NCBI GenBank assembly: GCA_022482815.1
Contig: JAKVOM010000001.1
Location: 124,001 to 188,000 of the forward strand
From: Acidaminococcus sp.
GTDB taxonomy: Bacteria; Bacillota; Negativicutes; Acidaminococcales; Acidaminococcaceae
Length of the DNA stretch: 64,000 bases
Reading direction: 5' to 3'
In this document: positions 27,705 through 34,743 of the stretch, one piece after another
How positions within the stretch are numbered: position 1 is the stretch's first letter
How the letters are laid out: every line of letters starts with the position of its first letter
Translations under genes and position numbers: made by a program
The notes under the pieces: model-generated
The model's input: only the letters and a program-made list of their open reading frames with translations
What the model was told of the DNA's origin: nothing
Databases searched by the model: none

Positions 27705-28413
27705 GATAAACTCCTCCCTTCCCTTCAGCCAGCTCAGCCAGCAGACGAGTAATATTGGTTTTTGATACACGGCCAATCAATTTGAACTGACGCCGTGATC
27801 CTTCCACAGGCTGGACCACAGGAAGGCAGTCAATCTCTGCCTCTATCAGGCGCCGTGCTGCCGTTGCTGCCGGTTCATCCGGAGCGACAGTCACTATTTT
27901 ACTGAGCGGGGTCATGACCATGGCAATCGGCAGTGCATGCAGGTCGGCTCCGGCGTTCAGTGCCGCTTTTAAAAGATCCTTACGGGAAATAACTCCTGTC
28001 AGGAGACGTTTCTCATCAAGTACAAAAATGGTGCCCACGTCTTCCAGGAACATCGTCACTACCGCGTCGTATGCACTCTTGTCAATCATCACCACAATTG
28101 GTACGGACTGAATATCTTTGACCGTGATAGAAGAAAGCTCTTCAACCAGAAGTCCCAGTGTATTCTTGCCCGTATAAAAATACCCTACGTGCGGACGGGC
28201 ATCCAAAATACCGCTCATTGTCAGGATTGCCAGATCCGAACGCAGTGCAGCCCTTGTCAGCCCCAGTTCCCGAGCTATTTCCTGCCCTGTAACCGGACCA
28301 TTGCGCCGCACGATTTCCGCAATCCTTTGCTGTCTTTCGCTCAAAGAAATGGGACTCACCACCTTTCTATCATTTGAAGCCTGTACACTGTCAGCGTAAA
28401 CTGAAATTTCCAT
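27697..28413 (-). CDS. ccpN: CcpN-like regulator (HTH plus CBS pair)
   Basis: Transcriptional repressor of gluconeogenesis in Firmicutes (238 aa). An N-terminal HTH_11 domain occupies about residues 24-75 (RQQRIAEIVRRNGPVTGQEI, ELGLTRAALRSDLAIL, then ARPHVGYFYTGK as in Bacillus CcpN). Two CBS domains follow at about 92-150 and 160-225, which bind nucleotides. In Bacillus ccpN is followed by yqfL exactly as here. The ATG 28413 has only a weak AAAAGG; a GTG pair at about residue 18 after GAAAGG is an alternative start. Likely targets are ppsA and, from a shared motif, dnaG. Confidence 0.88.
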   Translation of the reverse strand: MEISVYADSVQASNDRKVVSPISLSERQQRIAEIVRRNGPVTGQEIARELGLTRAALRSDLAILTMSGILDARPHVGYFYTGKNTLGLLVEELSSITVKDIQSVPIVVMIDKSAYDAVVTMFLEDVGTIFVLDEKRLLTGVISRKDLLKAALNAGADLHALPIAMVMTPLSKIVTVAPDEPAATAARRLIEAEIDCLPVVQPVEGSRRQFKLIGRVSKTNITRLLAELAEGKGGVYHS

Positions 28414-28510
28414 TCCGTCAAGCCTTTTCTTTCTTCTGCGGATTATTTGGCGACTTTTTGCAGATTGATATCCTCATTTCCCGGCCAAATTACAACGGTT
28501 ATATACGGTC

Positions 28511-28541
28511 AAAAGACCTGCAGGAATCCTGCAGGTCTTTT
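28511..28541 (-). terminator. Terminator after ppsA
   Basis: Perfect 15-bp arms (AAAAGACCTGCAGGA and its complement) around a single base, bounded by A- and T-runs. It separates ppsA from ccpN; some read-through or a separate ccpN promoter is expected. Confidence 0.9.
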
Positions 28542-28633
28542 GAATAAGGAGTGCACAGAAAGCACGGGGTCGCTTACTGCCCCGGTATCATGCCGCTTCA
28601 CGAATCCGGAGCAGCAGCGAGCCAGTGATTTCT

Positions 28634-31021
28634 TTACCAAGCTAAGTCATCTTCGTGCATATTACGGCCACGTCCCGTCAGTTTATCGAGGATGATCCGC
28701 TGTTCAACCTGTGCCACCATCTTCTTGGTGAACTTCACAGCATCCGGGTTGACAGACATGCTGTCGATGCCGCACTGAACCAGGAATTCAGCAAATTCAG
28801 GATAAACGCTCGGTGCCTGACCGCAGAGAGATACGGTCTTGCCGTCTTTGTGGGCCACATCGATCAGATGACGAACGGCGCGCTTTACGGCCAGGTTTCT
28901 TTCATCAAACAGGTGGGAAATTACGTCGTTATCTCTGTCGCAGCCCAAAGTCAGCATGGTCAGGTCATTGGAACCGATGGAATAACCATCGACGAACTGG
29001 TTGAATTTATCGGCCAAAATGATGTTGGACGGAATTTCTGCCATCAGCCATACCTTGAAGTCAGGACCTCTGTGCAGTCCTTCTTCTTCCATGATATGAA
29101 CAACCTTGGCGCATTCGTCTACCGTGCGGCAGAACGGAATCATGACGTTCAGGTTCTTCAGGCCAAATTCCTCACGAACCTTGCGGACAGCCTTTACTTC
29201 GAGGCGGAAAGCTTCGGTGTATTTCGGATCATAGTAACGGGAAGCGCCTCTCCAGCCAAGGAGTGCACTCGGTTCATGCGGTTCAAACTCTTCGCCGCCC
29301 TTAAGATCTCTGTATTCGCTGGACTTGAAGTCACTGAAACGAAGGGTAACAGGGCGCGGAGCCATAGCCTGGCAGACTTTGCGGAAACCGTCAGCCAGCT
29401 GGTCTACAACTCTTTCCGGATGACCGATCTTAATGAGATACAGAGGATGTTCATGGATGTAGGTCGTCCAGATGAATTCTTCACGCATCAGACCGATACC
29501 ATCGCAAGGCAGCTTGCTGTATTTTTCTGCCAGGGAAGGATCGCCCAGGTTCATATAAATCTTGGTGCCTGTTACAGGGAAGGTTTCGGCAGCTACTACC
29601 GTGCCGGTCGGAGCCGTGGCAGCGGCAGCTTTCTTCACCTGCAGGTTGCCTGCAAAGACAACACCGTTCGAAGCATCAACCGTAATTTCTTCACCGGTCT
29701 TCAGTACTTCCGTAGCAGCCTGTCCGCGGGATTTCGTACCTACGATGCAGGGGATGCCCAGTTCACGGCTGACGATGGAAGCGTGGCAGGTCATACCGCC
29801 GCTGTCCGTGACAATGGCCTGAGCCTTCTTCATGGCCGGTACCCAGTCAGGAGCGGTCATTTCAGTAACAAGGATTTCGCCGTCCTTGAATTCTTCAATA
29901 TCGGACGGATCCATAATTACGTGAGCCTTGCCATAGCCTTGGCCAGGGCTTGCCGGCAGACCTTTTACCAGGACTTTGGCTTCTTTCGCTGTCATCGGTT
30001 TTTCCTCCTCTGCTTTCTTTTCCTTATTACGGCGGGACCATACAGTTTCAGGACGAGCCTGGAGGATCCACAGCTTGTTGTTGCGTTCATCGACGGCCCA
30101 TTCCATATCCATGTAGCAGCCATAATGTTTTTCAATCTTCTTGGCATATCCGGCGAGCTGCAGGATCTGTTCATTCGTCAGTTTCTGTTTGTTCCGTTCG
30201 CCTTCCGGTACGGCGACTTCTTCAGTTTCGCCGCCTTCCTTGCGAATCAGTTTCTTATCCTGTCCATTCACGGTAACGGAAAGGATCTTGTTGTCAGCTT
30301 TAGATACGACATAGCTGTCCGGGGTGACAATGCCGCCGACGACATATTCGCCGAGGCCGTAAGCCCCTTCAATCATAATATTCTTGTCATCGCCGTTAGC
30401 CACGTTGACCGTGAACATAACGCCGGCTACCTTGGAGAATACCATCATTTGAACGACGGCAGAAAGTGCCAGGGACAGATGATCATATCCTTGTTTTTCA
30501 CGATAGTATACAGCGCGGTCAGTAAAGCAGGAAGCATAGCATTCCTTGACTTTGCGGATTACGTTTTCAGCGCCCTGGATGTTCAGGTAAGTATCCTGCT
30601 GACCGGCAAAAGAAGCATCCGGCAGGTCTTCTGCCGTTGCACTGGAGCGAACAGCCACGTACGGATTGGGCTGGTTCACTTTTTCGGAAAGTTCCTTATA
30701 AGCCTGGGCAATAGCATCCTGCAAATCCTGCGGCATTTCCTGTTCCATAATGGATTCACGGATTTGTTTGCAGACGCTGGAAAGCAGTTCGCTGTTTTCC
30801 ACATCTGTCAGCTGGGCGAGCAGGCTGCGCAGTCTTTCTTTCAGACCGGTTTTTTCAATAAAGTAGCGATAAGCATGGGCCGTTGTGGCAAAGCCATACG
30901 GAACGGGGACATCCGTCTTGGAAGTCATTTCACCGAGGGAAGAGGATTTCCCGCCGACAATGTCCACGTCTTTTCTTTCGAGTTGATCGAACCAAAGTAA
31001 GTAAGCGGTAGATTTGTCCAT
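28634..31021 (-). CDS. ppsA: Phosphoenolpyruvate synthase
   Basis: Converts pyruvate, ATP and water to PEP, AMP and Pi for gluconeogenesis (795 aa, matching the roughly 790-aa PpsA rather than the roughly 880-aa pyruvate phosphate dikinase). The N-terminal ATP-grasp part begins FDQLERKDVDIVGGKSSSLG and has VRSSATAEDLPDASFAGQQ. The swivelling domain carries the phospho-histidine in GGMTCHASIVSRELGIP (near residue 420). The C-terminal PEP/pyruvate barrel ends with the catalytic Cys in SLCGQAPS. Preceded by AAGGAG and a strong promoter overlapped by an operator-like motif. PpsR and CcpN encoded downstream fit post-translational and transcriptional control. Confidence 0.96.
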   Translation of the reverse strand: MDKSTAYLLWFDQLERKDVDIVGGKSSSLGEMTSKTDVPVPYGFATTAHAYRYFIEKTGLKERLRSLLAQLTDVENSELLSSVCKQIRESIMEQEMPQDLQDAIAQAYKELSEKVNQPNPYVAVRSSATAEDLPDASFAGQQDTYLNIQGAENVIRKVKECYASCFTDRAVYYREKQGYDHLSLALSAVVQMMVFSKVAGVMFTVNVANGDDKNIMIEGAYGLGEYVVGGIVTPDSYVVSKADNKILSVTVNGQDKKLIRKEGGETEEVAVPEGERNKQKLTNEQILQLAGYAKKIEKHYGCYMDMEWAVDERNNKLWILQARPETVWSRRNKEKKAEEEKPMTAKEAKVLVKGLPASPGQGYGKAHVIMDPSDIEEFKDGEILVTEMTAPDWVPAMKKAQAIVTDSGGMTCHASIVSRELGIPCIVGTKSRGQAATEVLKTGEEITVDASNGVVFAGNLQVKKAAAATAPTGTVVAAETFPVTGTKIYMNLGDPSLAEKYSKLPCDGIGLMREEFIWTTYIHEHPLYLIKIGHPERVVDQLADGFRKVCQAMAPRPVTLRFSDFKSSEYRDLKGGEEFEPHEPSALLGWRGASRYYDPKYTEAFRLEVKAVRKVREEFGLKNLNVMIPFCRTVDECAKVVHIMEEEGLHRGPDFKVWLMAEIPSNIILADKFNQFVDGYSIGSNDLTMLTLGCDRDNDVISHLFDERNLAVKRAVRHLIDVAHKDGKTVSLCGQAPSVYPEFAEFLVQCGIDSMSVNPDAVKFTKKMVAQVEQRIILDKLTGRGRNMHEDDLAW

Positions 31022-31065
31022 GATAGCACTCCTTTATGACACGCTGATTTGTTCGTTTGTATCGA

Positions 31066-31080
31066 ACTAGTGTATACTAT
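31066..31080 (-). promoter_or_regulatory. Operator-like motif overlapping the ppsA -10
   Basis: The minus strand reads ATAGTATACACTAGT; the first bases are part of the -10 and the rest covers +1. The identical 15-mer is found before dnaG. Likely bound by CcpN (inference). Confidence 0.65.
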
Positions 31081-31104
31081 AGCACCATTATTGTGCTTAT
31101 TCAA
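31076..31104 (-). promoter_or_regulatory. Promoter of ppsA
   Basis: TTGAAT (31099-31104), 17-bp spacer, TATAGT (31076-31081) on the minus strand. Confidence 0.8.
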
Positions 31105-31252
31105 GTAGGATTTAGATAATTTTACACATTTTTCAAGGTTGTCAACACGTAAAAGAGTTCACAAGGATGGGCGTATTACCGCATATTTTCCCTATAAAGC
31201 CAGATAGAATCACGTATTGTTCCGATTTTTTTAAAGAAAAATGTCTGCTAAT

Positions 31253-31264
31253 TAGTATACACTA
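31253..31264 (+). promoter_or_regulatory. Second TAGTATACACTA motif upstream of ppsA
   Basis: Twelve bases identical to the core of the ppsA/dnaG site but in the opposite orientation, about 186 bp upstream of the promoter-proximal site. No other gene uses this region except the neighbouring terminator. Confidence 0.5.
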
Positions 31265-31303
31265 TTTCGTTTTGATGAGCGGATAAGGATCAAGTCTCCG
31301 CTA

Positions 31304-31346
31304 CAAAAAAAGCTGTGAAGAAACGACAAGCATTTCTTCACAGCTT
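31304..31346 (-). terminator. Terminator of the flavin reductase-like gene
   Basis: AAGCTGTGAAGAA / TTCTTCACAGCTT hairpin followed by T7 on the minus strand; member of the recurring GCTGTGAA hairpin family. Confidence 0.9.
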
Positions 31347-31365
31347 CCCTTCACAAGAAAATAAA

Positions 31366-31926
31366 TTATTTTATAAGTTTTTTCCCGTCAGAAAAGGCGT
31401 TCCCAACAACCTTTTCCGCTACCAGATACTTCTGGTTAACCGGATCAAAAATCAGCGGATGCAGTTTAGCCGGGTCAATCTTACCATCCGTCAGGACAAA
31501 TTCCTCGGCGGCTACATTGACAATCTTGCCTACGAGACGGCAGGAAGCATCGTCATAGCTCAGTACTTCACATTCAAGAACCATCGGCAGTTCCTTGAAC
31601 ACAGGCGCATTGACGTGCGTGGATTTTTCTGCCGTAAAGCCGGATTTCTTCATCTTATCAGGCGTATTGTTGCCGCTGACGATACCGACATAGTCGCAGG
31701 ATACAAGCGTATCCACCGTCCCCATAGCCACCGTGAAGGCCTTGGTTTTCTTCAAATTCTTGACCGTTTTATGCACCGGTGCCAGGCACAGGGAAATTTC
31801 ATTATCGTTGCTGATGCCGCCCCAGGCTGCGTTCATAGCATCAGGAACACCATTTTCGTCATACGTACCTACAATAAAGACGGCCATCGGATAGCAGACC
31901 GTTTGAGCGCCAAAATCTTTTTTCAT
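31366..31926 (-). CDS. Flavin reductase-like FMN-binding protein
   Basis: Small flavoprotein (186 aa) of the flavin-reductase-like split-barrel family. The segment MNAAWGGISNDNEISLCLAP is the usual FMN-phosphate contact region, followed by HKTVKNLKKTKAFTVAMG and the C-terminal HPLIFDPVNQKYLV. Such proteins bind FMN and reduce flavins or act as electron carriers; the partner is unknown. It is alone on its transcript, with AAGGAGG before the ATG and a strong terminator after. Confidence 0.85.
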   Translation of the reverse strand: MKKDFGAQTVCYPMAVFIVGTYDENGVPDAMNAAWGGISNDNEISLCLAPVHKTVKNLKKTKAFTVAMGTVDTLVSCDYVGIVSGNNTPDKMKKSGFTAEKSTHVNAPVFKELPMVLECEVLSYDDASCRLVGKIVNVAAEEFVLTDGKIDPAKLHPLIFDPVNQKYLVAEKVVGNAFSDGKKLIK

Positions 31927-31992
31927 CAGAAAAGCCTCCTTACAGTAAATAGGTTCTTCCTACATTATATCAAAAGGGTCAATATAAAAAAC

Positions 31993-32025
31993 ACGCCGGC
32001 CGCTGGCCGCATGTCGCCGGTCGCC
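31993..32025 (-). repeat. GC-rich GCGACC-type repeat block, isolated copy
   Basis: Minus strand reads as GCGACCGGCGACATGCGGCCAG, related to the GC block of composite elements A1-A3. Degenerate copies of their AAAAGGC and AAAAGCGCATTT modules follow at 32168-32205. The stretch 31927-32228 contains no gene. Confidence 0.6.
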
Positions 32026-32228
32026 CCCATAAGAAGCCAAAATGCCGAAGTCACTTGGCAAAAATAAAAAAGAAAACGAGCAGCAGAAACCATCCACTGC
32101 CTGCACGATTGTACTAATCGCTAACCACCAGCCACTGGCCACTTTTCCACAATACCGCAGGCAAAGCTAAAAGGCCACATGCCAAACGTCAAAAGCGCAT
32201 TTATTCAAGCAAATTCGTCTCTAATCCA

Positions 32229-33206
32229 TCAATGCCTTCTCAATAAGAACAGGAAATACGGGGCGCCGAGAAGGGCCGTTACGATTCCGGTGCGCAGTTC
32301 TCCAAAAGGAAACAACACGCGGCCGGCAAAATCGCAGGCAACAAGTATGACTGCTCCCATAACGGCACTGGCCGGAAGCAGCATGCGATGGTCAGGACCT
32401 GTAAAACGCCGCGTCAAATGCGGCACAATGAGCCCGACGAAGCTGATATTACCGACAAGACACACGGCGAGGGCCGTCAAAAAGGAGACCAGAAGCAAAA
32501 TCCGGCGCCGCCACACAAAGACGTCGAGCCCTGCCGCAAGCGCTTGTTCCTCCCCCAGGGAGAGCAAATTGAGGGGCCGGCCCAGCAGCATAAGGATCAT
32601 CATAAAGATTGCCATAACCGGCAGGAGCGGAAGCTGCCGCCAGGAACTGCCGGACAACGTTCCCAGCGTCCAAAAGAAATACTGCTGCATAATCTGCGGA
32701 GGAGCAAAACTCAAAAGTCCCGACGTGAGGGCTCCGCAGAAAAGTCCGATGGCCACGCCGCCCAGTAAAAGAACGGTATCTCCCCCATGCGCTTCGCCCG
32801 AACGCCGTCCCAGCAAATTCACAGCAGCAATCGCTGCCAGCGCGCCAATAAAGGCCCCCAGGGGCAGCAGAAACGCATACTGCAGACAAAACCCGGAAAG
32901 AAGCGCAAGTACGGCACCCAGGCAGGCTCCGCCGGAAACGCCGAGAATACCGGGATCCGCCAGAGGATTTCCGAAAACGCCCTGCAGAACAGCGCCTGAA
33001 AGCGACAAGGCTGCGCCCGCCGCCGCTCCGAAAACAAACCGCGGCATCCGGATAAAATAAATAACAGCCTGTTCCTGTGCTGTAAGCGTACCGGTCACAA
33101 GATGAGACAAGGACACCGGAATAAGGCCGCAGCCAGCATCCAACAGCGCAAGTACGGCCAGGACAAGCAGTAAGGCCAAACAAAGCCGCAGCAGTTTCTT
33201 ATCCAA
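32229..33206 (-). CDS. FecCD-family ABC transporter permease (orphan)
   Basis: Inner-membrane permease (325 aa) for iron-siderophore, haem or cobalamin uptake, with about nine to ten hydrophobic segments. FecCD hallmarks: RMPRFVFGAAAGAALSLSGA, GVFGNPLADPGILGVSGGA, NISFVGLIVPHLTRR (ATPase-coupling region) and the C-terminal GELRTGIVTALLGAPYFLFLLRR. No substrate-binding protein or ATPase gene flanks it: upstream are tRNAs and downstream is a repeat region. It may be a leftover of a lost operon or use subunits encoded elsewhere. GGAGGGAA precedes the ATG. Confidence 0.92.
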   Translation of the reverse strand: MDKKLLRLCLALLLVLAVLALLDAGCGLIPVSLSHLVTGTLTAQEQAVIYFIRMPRFVFGAAAGAALSLSGAVLQGVFGNPLADPGILGVSGGACLGAVLALLSGFCLQYAFLLPLGAFIGALAAIAAVNLLGRRSGEAHGGDTVLLLGGVAIGLFCGALTSGLLSFAPPQIMQQYFFWTLGTLSGSSWRQLPLLPVMAIFMMILMLLGRPLNLLSLGEEQALAAGLDVFVWRRRILLLVSFLTALAVCLVGNISFVGLIVPHLTRRFTGPDHRMLLPASAVMGAVILVACDFAGRVLFPFGELRTGIVTALLGAPYFLFLLRRH

Positions 33207-33297
33207 TGCATTCCCTCCTCATTTTGGGTATAAAAAAAGACGCTTTCTCAAGCGTCCAGATTCTATAAGTGAGCCCTTTGGTTTCACGAATTTTCGA

Positions 33298-33372
33298 TGG
33301 TAGCGCCAACGAGAATCGAACTCGTGATTTCGCCTTGAGAGGGCGACGTCTTAGCCTCTTGACCATGGCGCC
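33298..33372 (-). tRNA. tRNA-Glu (CUC)
   Basis: Cloverleaf with acceptor GGCGCCA/TGGCGCT, anticodon loop CTCTCAA (anticodon CTC) between TCGCC/GGCGA, T-arm ACGAGTTCGATTCTCGT and encoded CCA. Cotranscribed after tRNA-Gln. Confidence 0.95.
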
Positions 33373-33384
33373 ATATAAAAAAAA

Positions 33385-33458
33385 TGGCTCCGGGACTAGG
33401 ACTCGAACCCAGACTAGAAGATCCAGAATCTCCTGTGCTACCATTACACCATCCCGGA
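33385..33458 (-). tRNA. tRNA-Gln (CUG)
   Basis: Acceptor TCCGGGA/TCCCGGA, anticodon loop TTCTGGA (anticodon CTG), T-arm CTGGGTTCGAGTCCTAG and 3' GCCA. Twelve bases separate it from tRNA-Glu. Confidence 0.95.
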
Positions 33459-33470
33459 AGGTACTTTTTT

Positions 33471-33498
33471 ATTATAGCAAATCATGAAAAATATGCAA
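33471..33498 (-). promoter_or_regulatory. Promoter of tRNA-Gln/tRNA-Glu
   Basis: TTGCAT (33493-33498), 16-bp spacer, TATAAT (33471-33476) on the minus strand. Confidence 0.82.
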
Positions 33499-33749
33499 CC
33501 CTTTTTTGAGAAAAAATATAACTTTTTTAACTGTTTTGGGGATTTTTTATTTTTAGAAGGTATTCATTTGGAAAAATGCAGATAACCTGAGCATCAAAAA
33601 GAGGTTAGTCTGAAATGGAGAATTCGTTTTATTCATTGAATGCAAAGCTGCCAGGAAAATTTTGCTTCCGCAAGCGATCCGCGACACGCAATCTGCAGCT
33701 TTTGGCAAACCTTCTTCGTTAAAATGATAAGTTAAAACTTTCCTCCCCC
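33499..33749. other. Gene-free spacer between tRNAs and repeats
   Basis: No gene or clear signal; AT-rich to 33650, then a degenerate GC stretch near 33665-33700 (GCGATCCGCGACACGC) related to the repeat family. Confidence 0.5.
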
Positions 33750-33915
33750 ACTTCGTGGTCCGTCCTCCTTCCGACGAACGAAAAAGAAGCTATCCTCCAC
33801 CGCATTCGTCAGCGCTTCCTACCGTCAGTGCTGACTGCGGTTCTCCTTTCGAAGCCGCGTAGCGGCTTGAAAGGAGGTGGCAGAGGAATCGCAAACCTCC
33901 TTCGTCGGTTTGCCT
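33750..33915 (+). repeat. Type-B intergenic repeat, copy 3, with internal insert
   Basis: Begins CTTCGTGG…CCTCCTTCCGAC and ends GGAGGTGGCAGAGGAATCGC…CGGTTTG, as in the other type-B copies, but about 95 bp are inserted between the halves, including a strong hairpin CTCCTTTC-N18-GAAAGGAG at 33843-33876. Confidence 0.65.
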
Positions 33916-33920
33916 ATTAA

Positions 33921-34039
33921 AAGAAAAACCCCTCTGCTGTCCTGTACAGAGGGGTTTTTCCAAAAGGAAGTTGAAGGTGTTGCAATACTTTATTACAAAG
34001 GGGAGAAAGAAGTGCAGTCGGAAGTACCTTCCTCCTGCT
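33921..34039 (-). ncRNA. Candidate small RNA D (divergent array member)
   Basis: Last unit of the array in transcription order, about 119 nt. It has the same upstream module as A-C. The predicted 5' hairpin differs: GGAAG-GTA-CTTCC within GCAG/CTGC, carrying AGGAGG rather than a C-rich loop. It keeps the CTTTCTCCCC and CAACTTCCTTTTGG segments of the other members. Terminator: CCCCTCTG / CAGAGGGG hairpin followed by T5 (33924-33960). No open reading frame with a ribosome-binding site is seen. Confidence 0.65.
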
Positions 34040-34045
34040 GACTAT

Positions 34046-34099
34046 ACTATACAAACCATCTGTGGCAAATTAACGTTTAATTTTTGAAATCACTGTGAA
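34046..34099 (-). promoter_or_regulatory. Upstream module of small RNA D
   Basis: TTCACA (34094-34099) and TTCAAA (34083-34088), 11 bp apart; TTGCCA (34063-34068); -10 TATAGT (34046-34051). All intervals equal those of the other three modules; total 54 bp. Confidence 0.7.
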
Positions 34100-34136
34100 A
34101 TCAGCAGCGATGCAAAAATTAACGTTATATTTCTCA

Positions 34137-34242
34137 AAAGAAAAGTCCCCCGTCGGGGAAACGAGGGGCTTTTCCTGATAGGAAGTTCTTTCTATTGATG
34201 CAATAACGGGGAAGAGTAATAAGGAGGGGTATTCCCTACTAC
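34137..34242 (-). ncRNA. Candidate small RNA C
   Basis: About 106 nt. 5' hairpin GTAGTAGGGA / TCCTTATTAC (with G-U pairs) around ATACCCC; then single-stranded CTCTTCCCC; GAACTTCCTATCAGG; terminator GCCCCTCG-TTTCCC-CGACGGGGG followed by CTTTTCTTTT. The C-rich parts resemble the anti-Shine-Dalgarno end of 16S rRNA, suggesting pairing with ribosome-binding sites of target mRNAs. Confidence 0.72.
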
Positions 34243-34248
34243 GCTTAT

Positions 34249-34302
34249 AGCATAAGACATCATTATGGCAATTCGCGGTCCCTTTCATGAAGTATTTGTG
34301 AA
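34249..34302 (-). promoter_or_regulatory. Upstream module of small RNA C
   Basis: TTCACA (34297-34302), TTCATG (34286-34291), TTGCCA (34266-34271), -10 TATGCT (34249-34254). Confidence 0.7.
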
Positions 34303-34348
34303 GTGCAGGGTCTCTGCGTTCAATCAGTACTGCGCTTAAAACTCTGCA

Positions 34349-34419
34349 GCTTCGTGCTCGTCCTTCCGACTACGTGGAAGGAGGTGGCAGAGGAATGCCA
34401 AACCTGACGGTTTGGTTTA
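34349..34419 (+). repeat. Type-B intergenic repeat, copy 2
   Basis: TTCGTG…CCTTCC-N8-GGAAGG-AGGTGGCAGAGGAATGCC-AAACC-TGACG-GTTTGG, about 80-85% like the copy at 21964-22036. It sits between small-RNA units B and C. Confidence 0.75.
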
Positions 34420-34427
34420 TTTAATAG

Positions 34428-34531
34428 TGAAACACCTCCTGCCGGGGAAGCAGGAGGTGTTTCTGAAAGGAAGTTGTTTTATGATGATTTTGATGGGGAA
34501 GTTGTAGCAAGGAGGGGTAATCCTTACTACG
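34428..34531 (-). ncRNA. Candidate small RNA B
   Basis: About 104 nt. 5' hairpin GTAGTAAGGA / TCCTTGCTAC around TTACCCC; then CAACTTCCCC; CAACTTCCTTTCAG; terminator CACCTCCTGC-TTCCCCG-GCAGGAGGTG followed by TTTCAC. Relative to A and C the stem bases differ but still pair, which is evidence for the structure. The terminator T-run is weaker than in the other units. Confidence 0.72.
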
Positions 34532-34537
34532 CTTCAT

Positions 34538-34591
34538 AGTATAGAGGTCCACTGTGACAATTTATCGTTATATTTATGAAATATTTGTGAA
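34538..34591 (-). promoter_or_regulatory. Upstream module of small RNA B
   Basis: TTCACA (34586-34591), TTCATA (34575-34580), TTGTCA (34555-34560), -10 TATACT (34538-34543). Confidence 0.7.
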
Positions 34592-34630
34592 TTTGACTAT
34601 CCAATCAGCTATGTTTTCGTTCCAGAAACG

Positions 34631-34737
34631 GAAAAAACTCCCGCCGGGGAAGCGGGAGTTTTTTCTGAAAGGAAGTTGTTTCGTCAAAGATGATTTGATG
34701 GGGAAAGATGTAATAAGGAGGGGTATTCCCTACTACG
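34631..34737 (-). ncRNA. Candidate small RNA A
   Basis: First unit of the array, about 107 nt. 5' hairpin GTAGTAGGGA / TCCTTATTAC around ATACCCC; ATCTTTCCCC single strand; CAACTTCCTTTCAG; strong terminator ACTCCCGC-TTCCCCG-GCGGGAGT followed by T6. Located 26 bases past the 3' end of the hypothetical gene at 34826 when its promoter module is included, so it is an independent unit and not that gene's 3' UTR. Confidence 0.75.
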
Positions 34738-34743
34738 CTTCTA

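Noticed and set aside
28655-31000. Plus-strand frame of about 780 codons opposite ppsA
   Set aside because: Long only because ppsA codon use avoids reverse-strand stops; ppsA itself is unmistakable.
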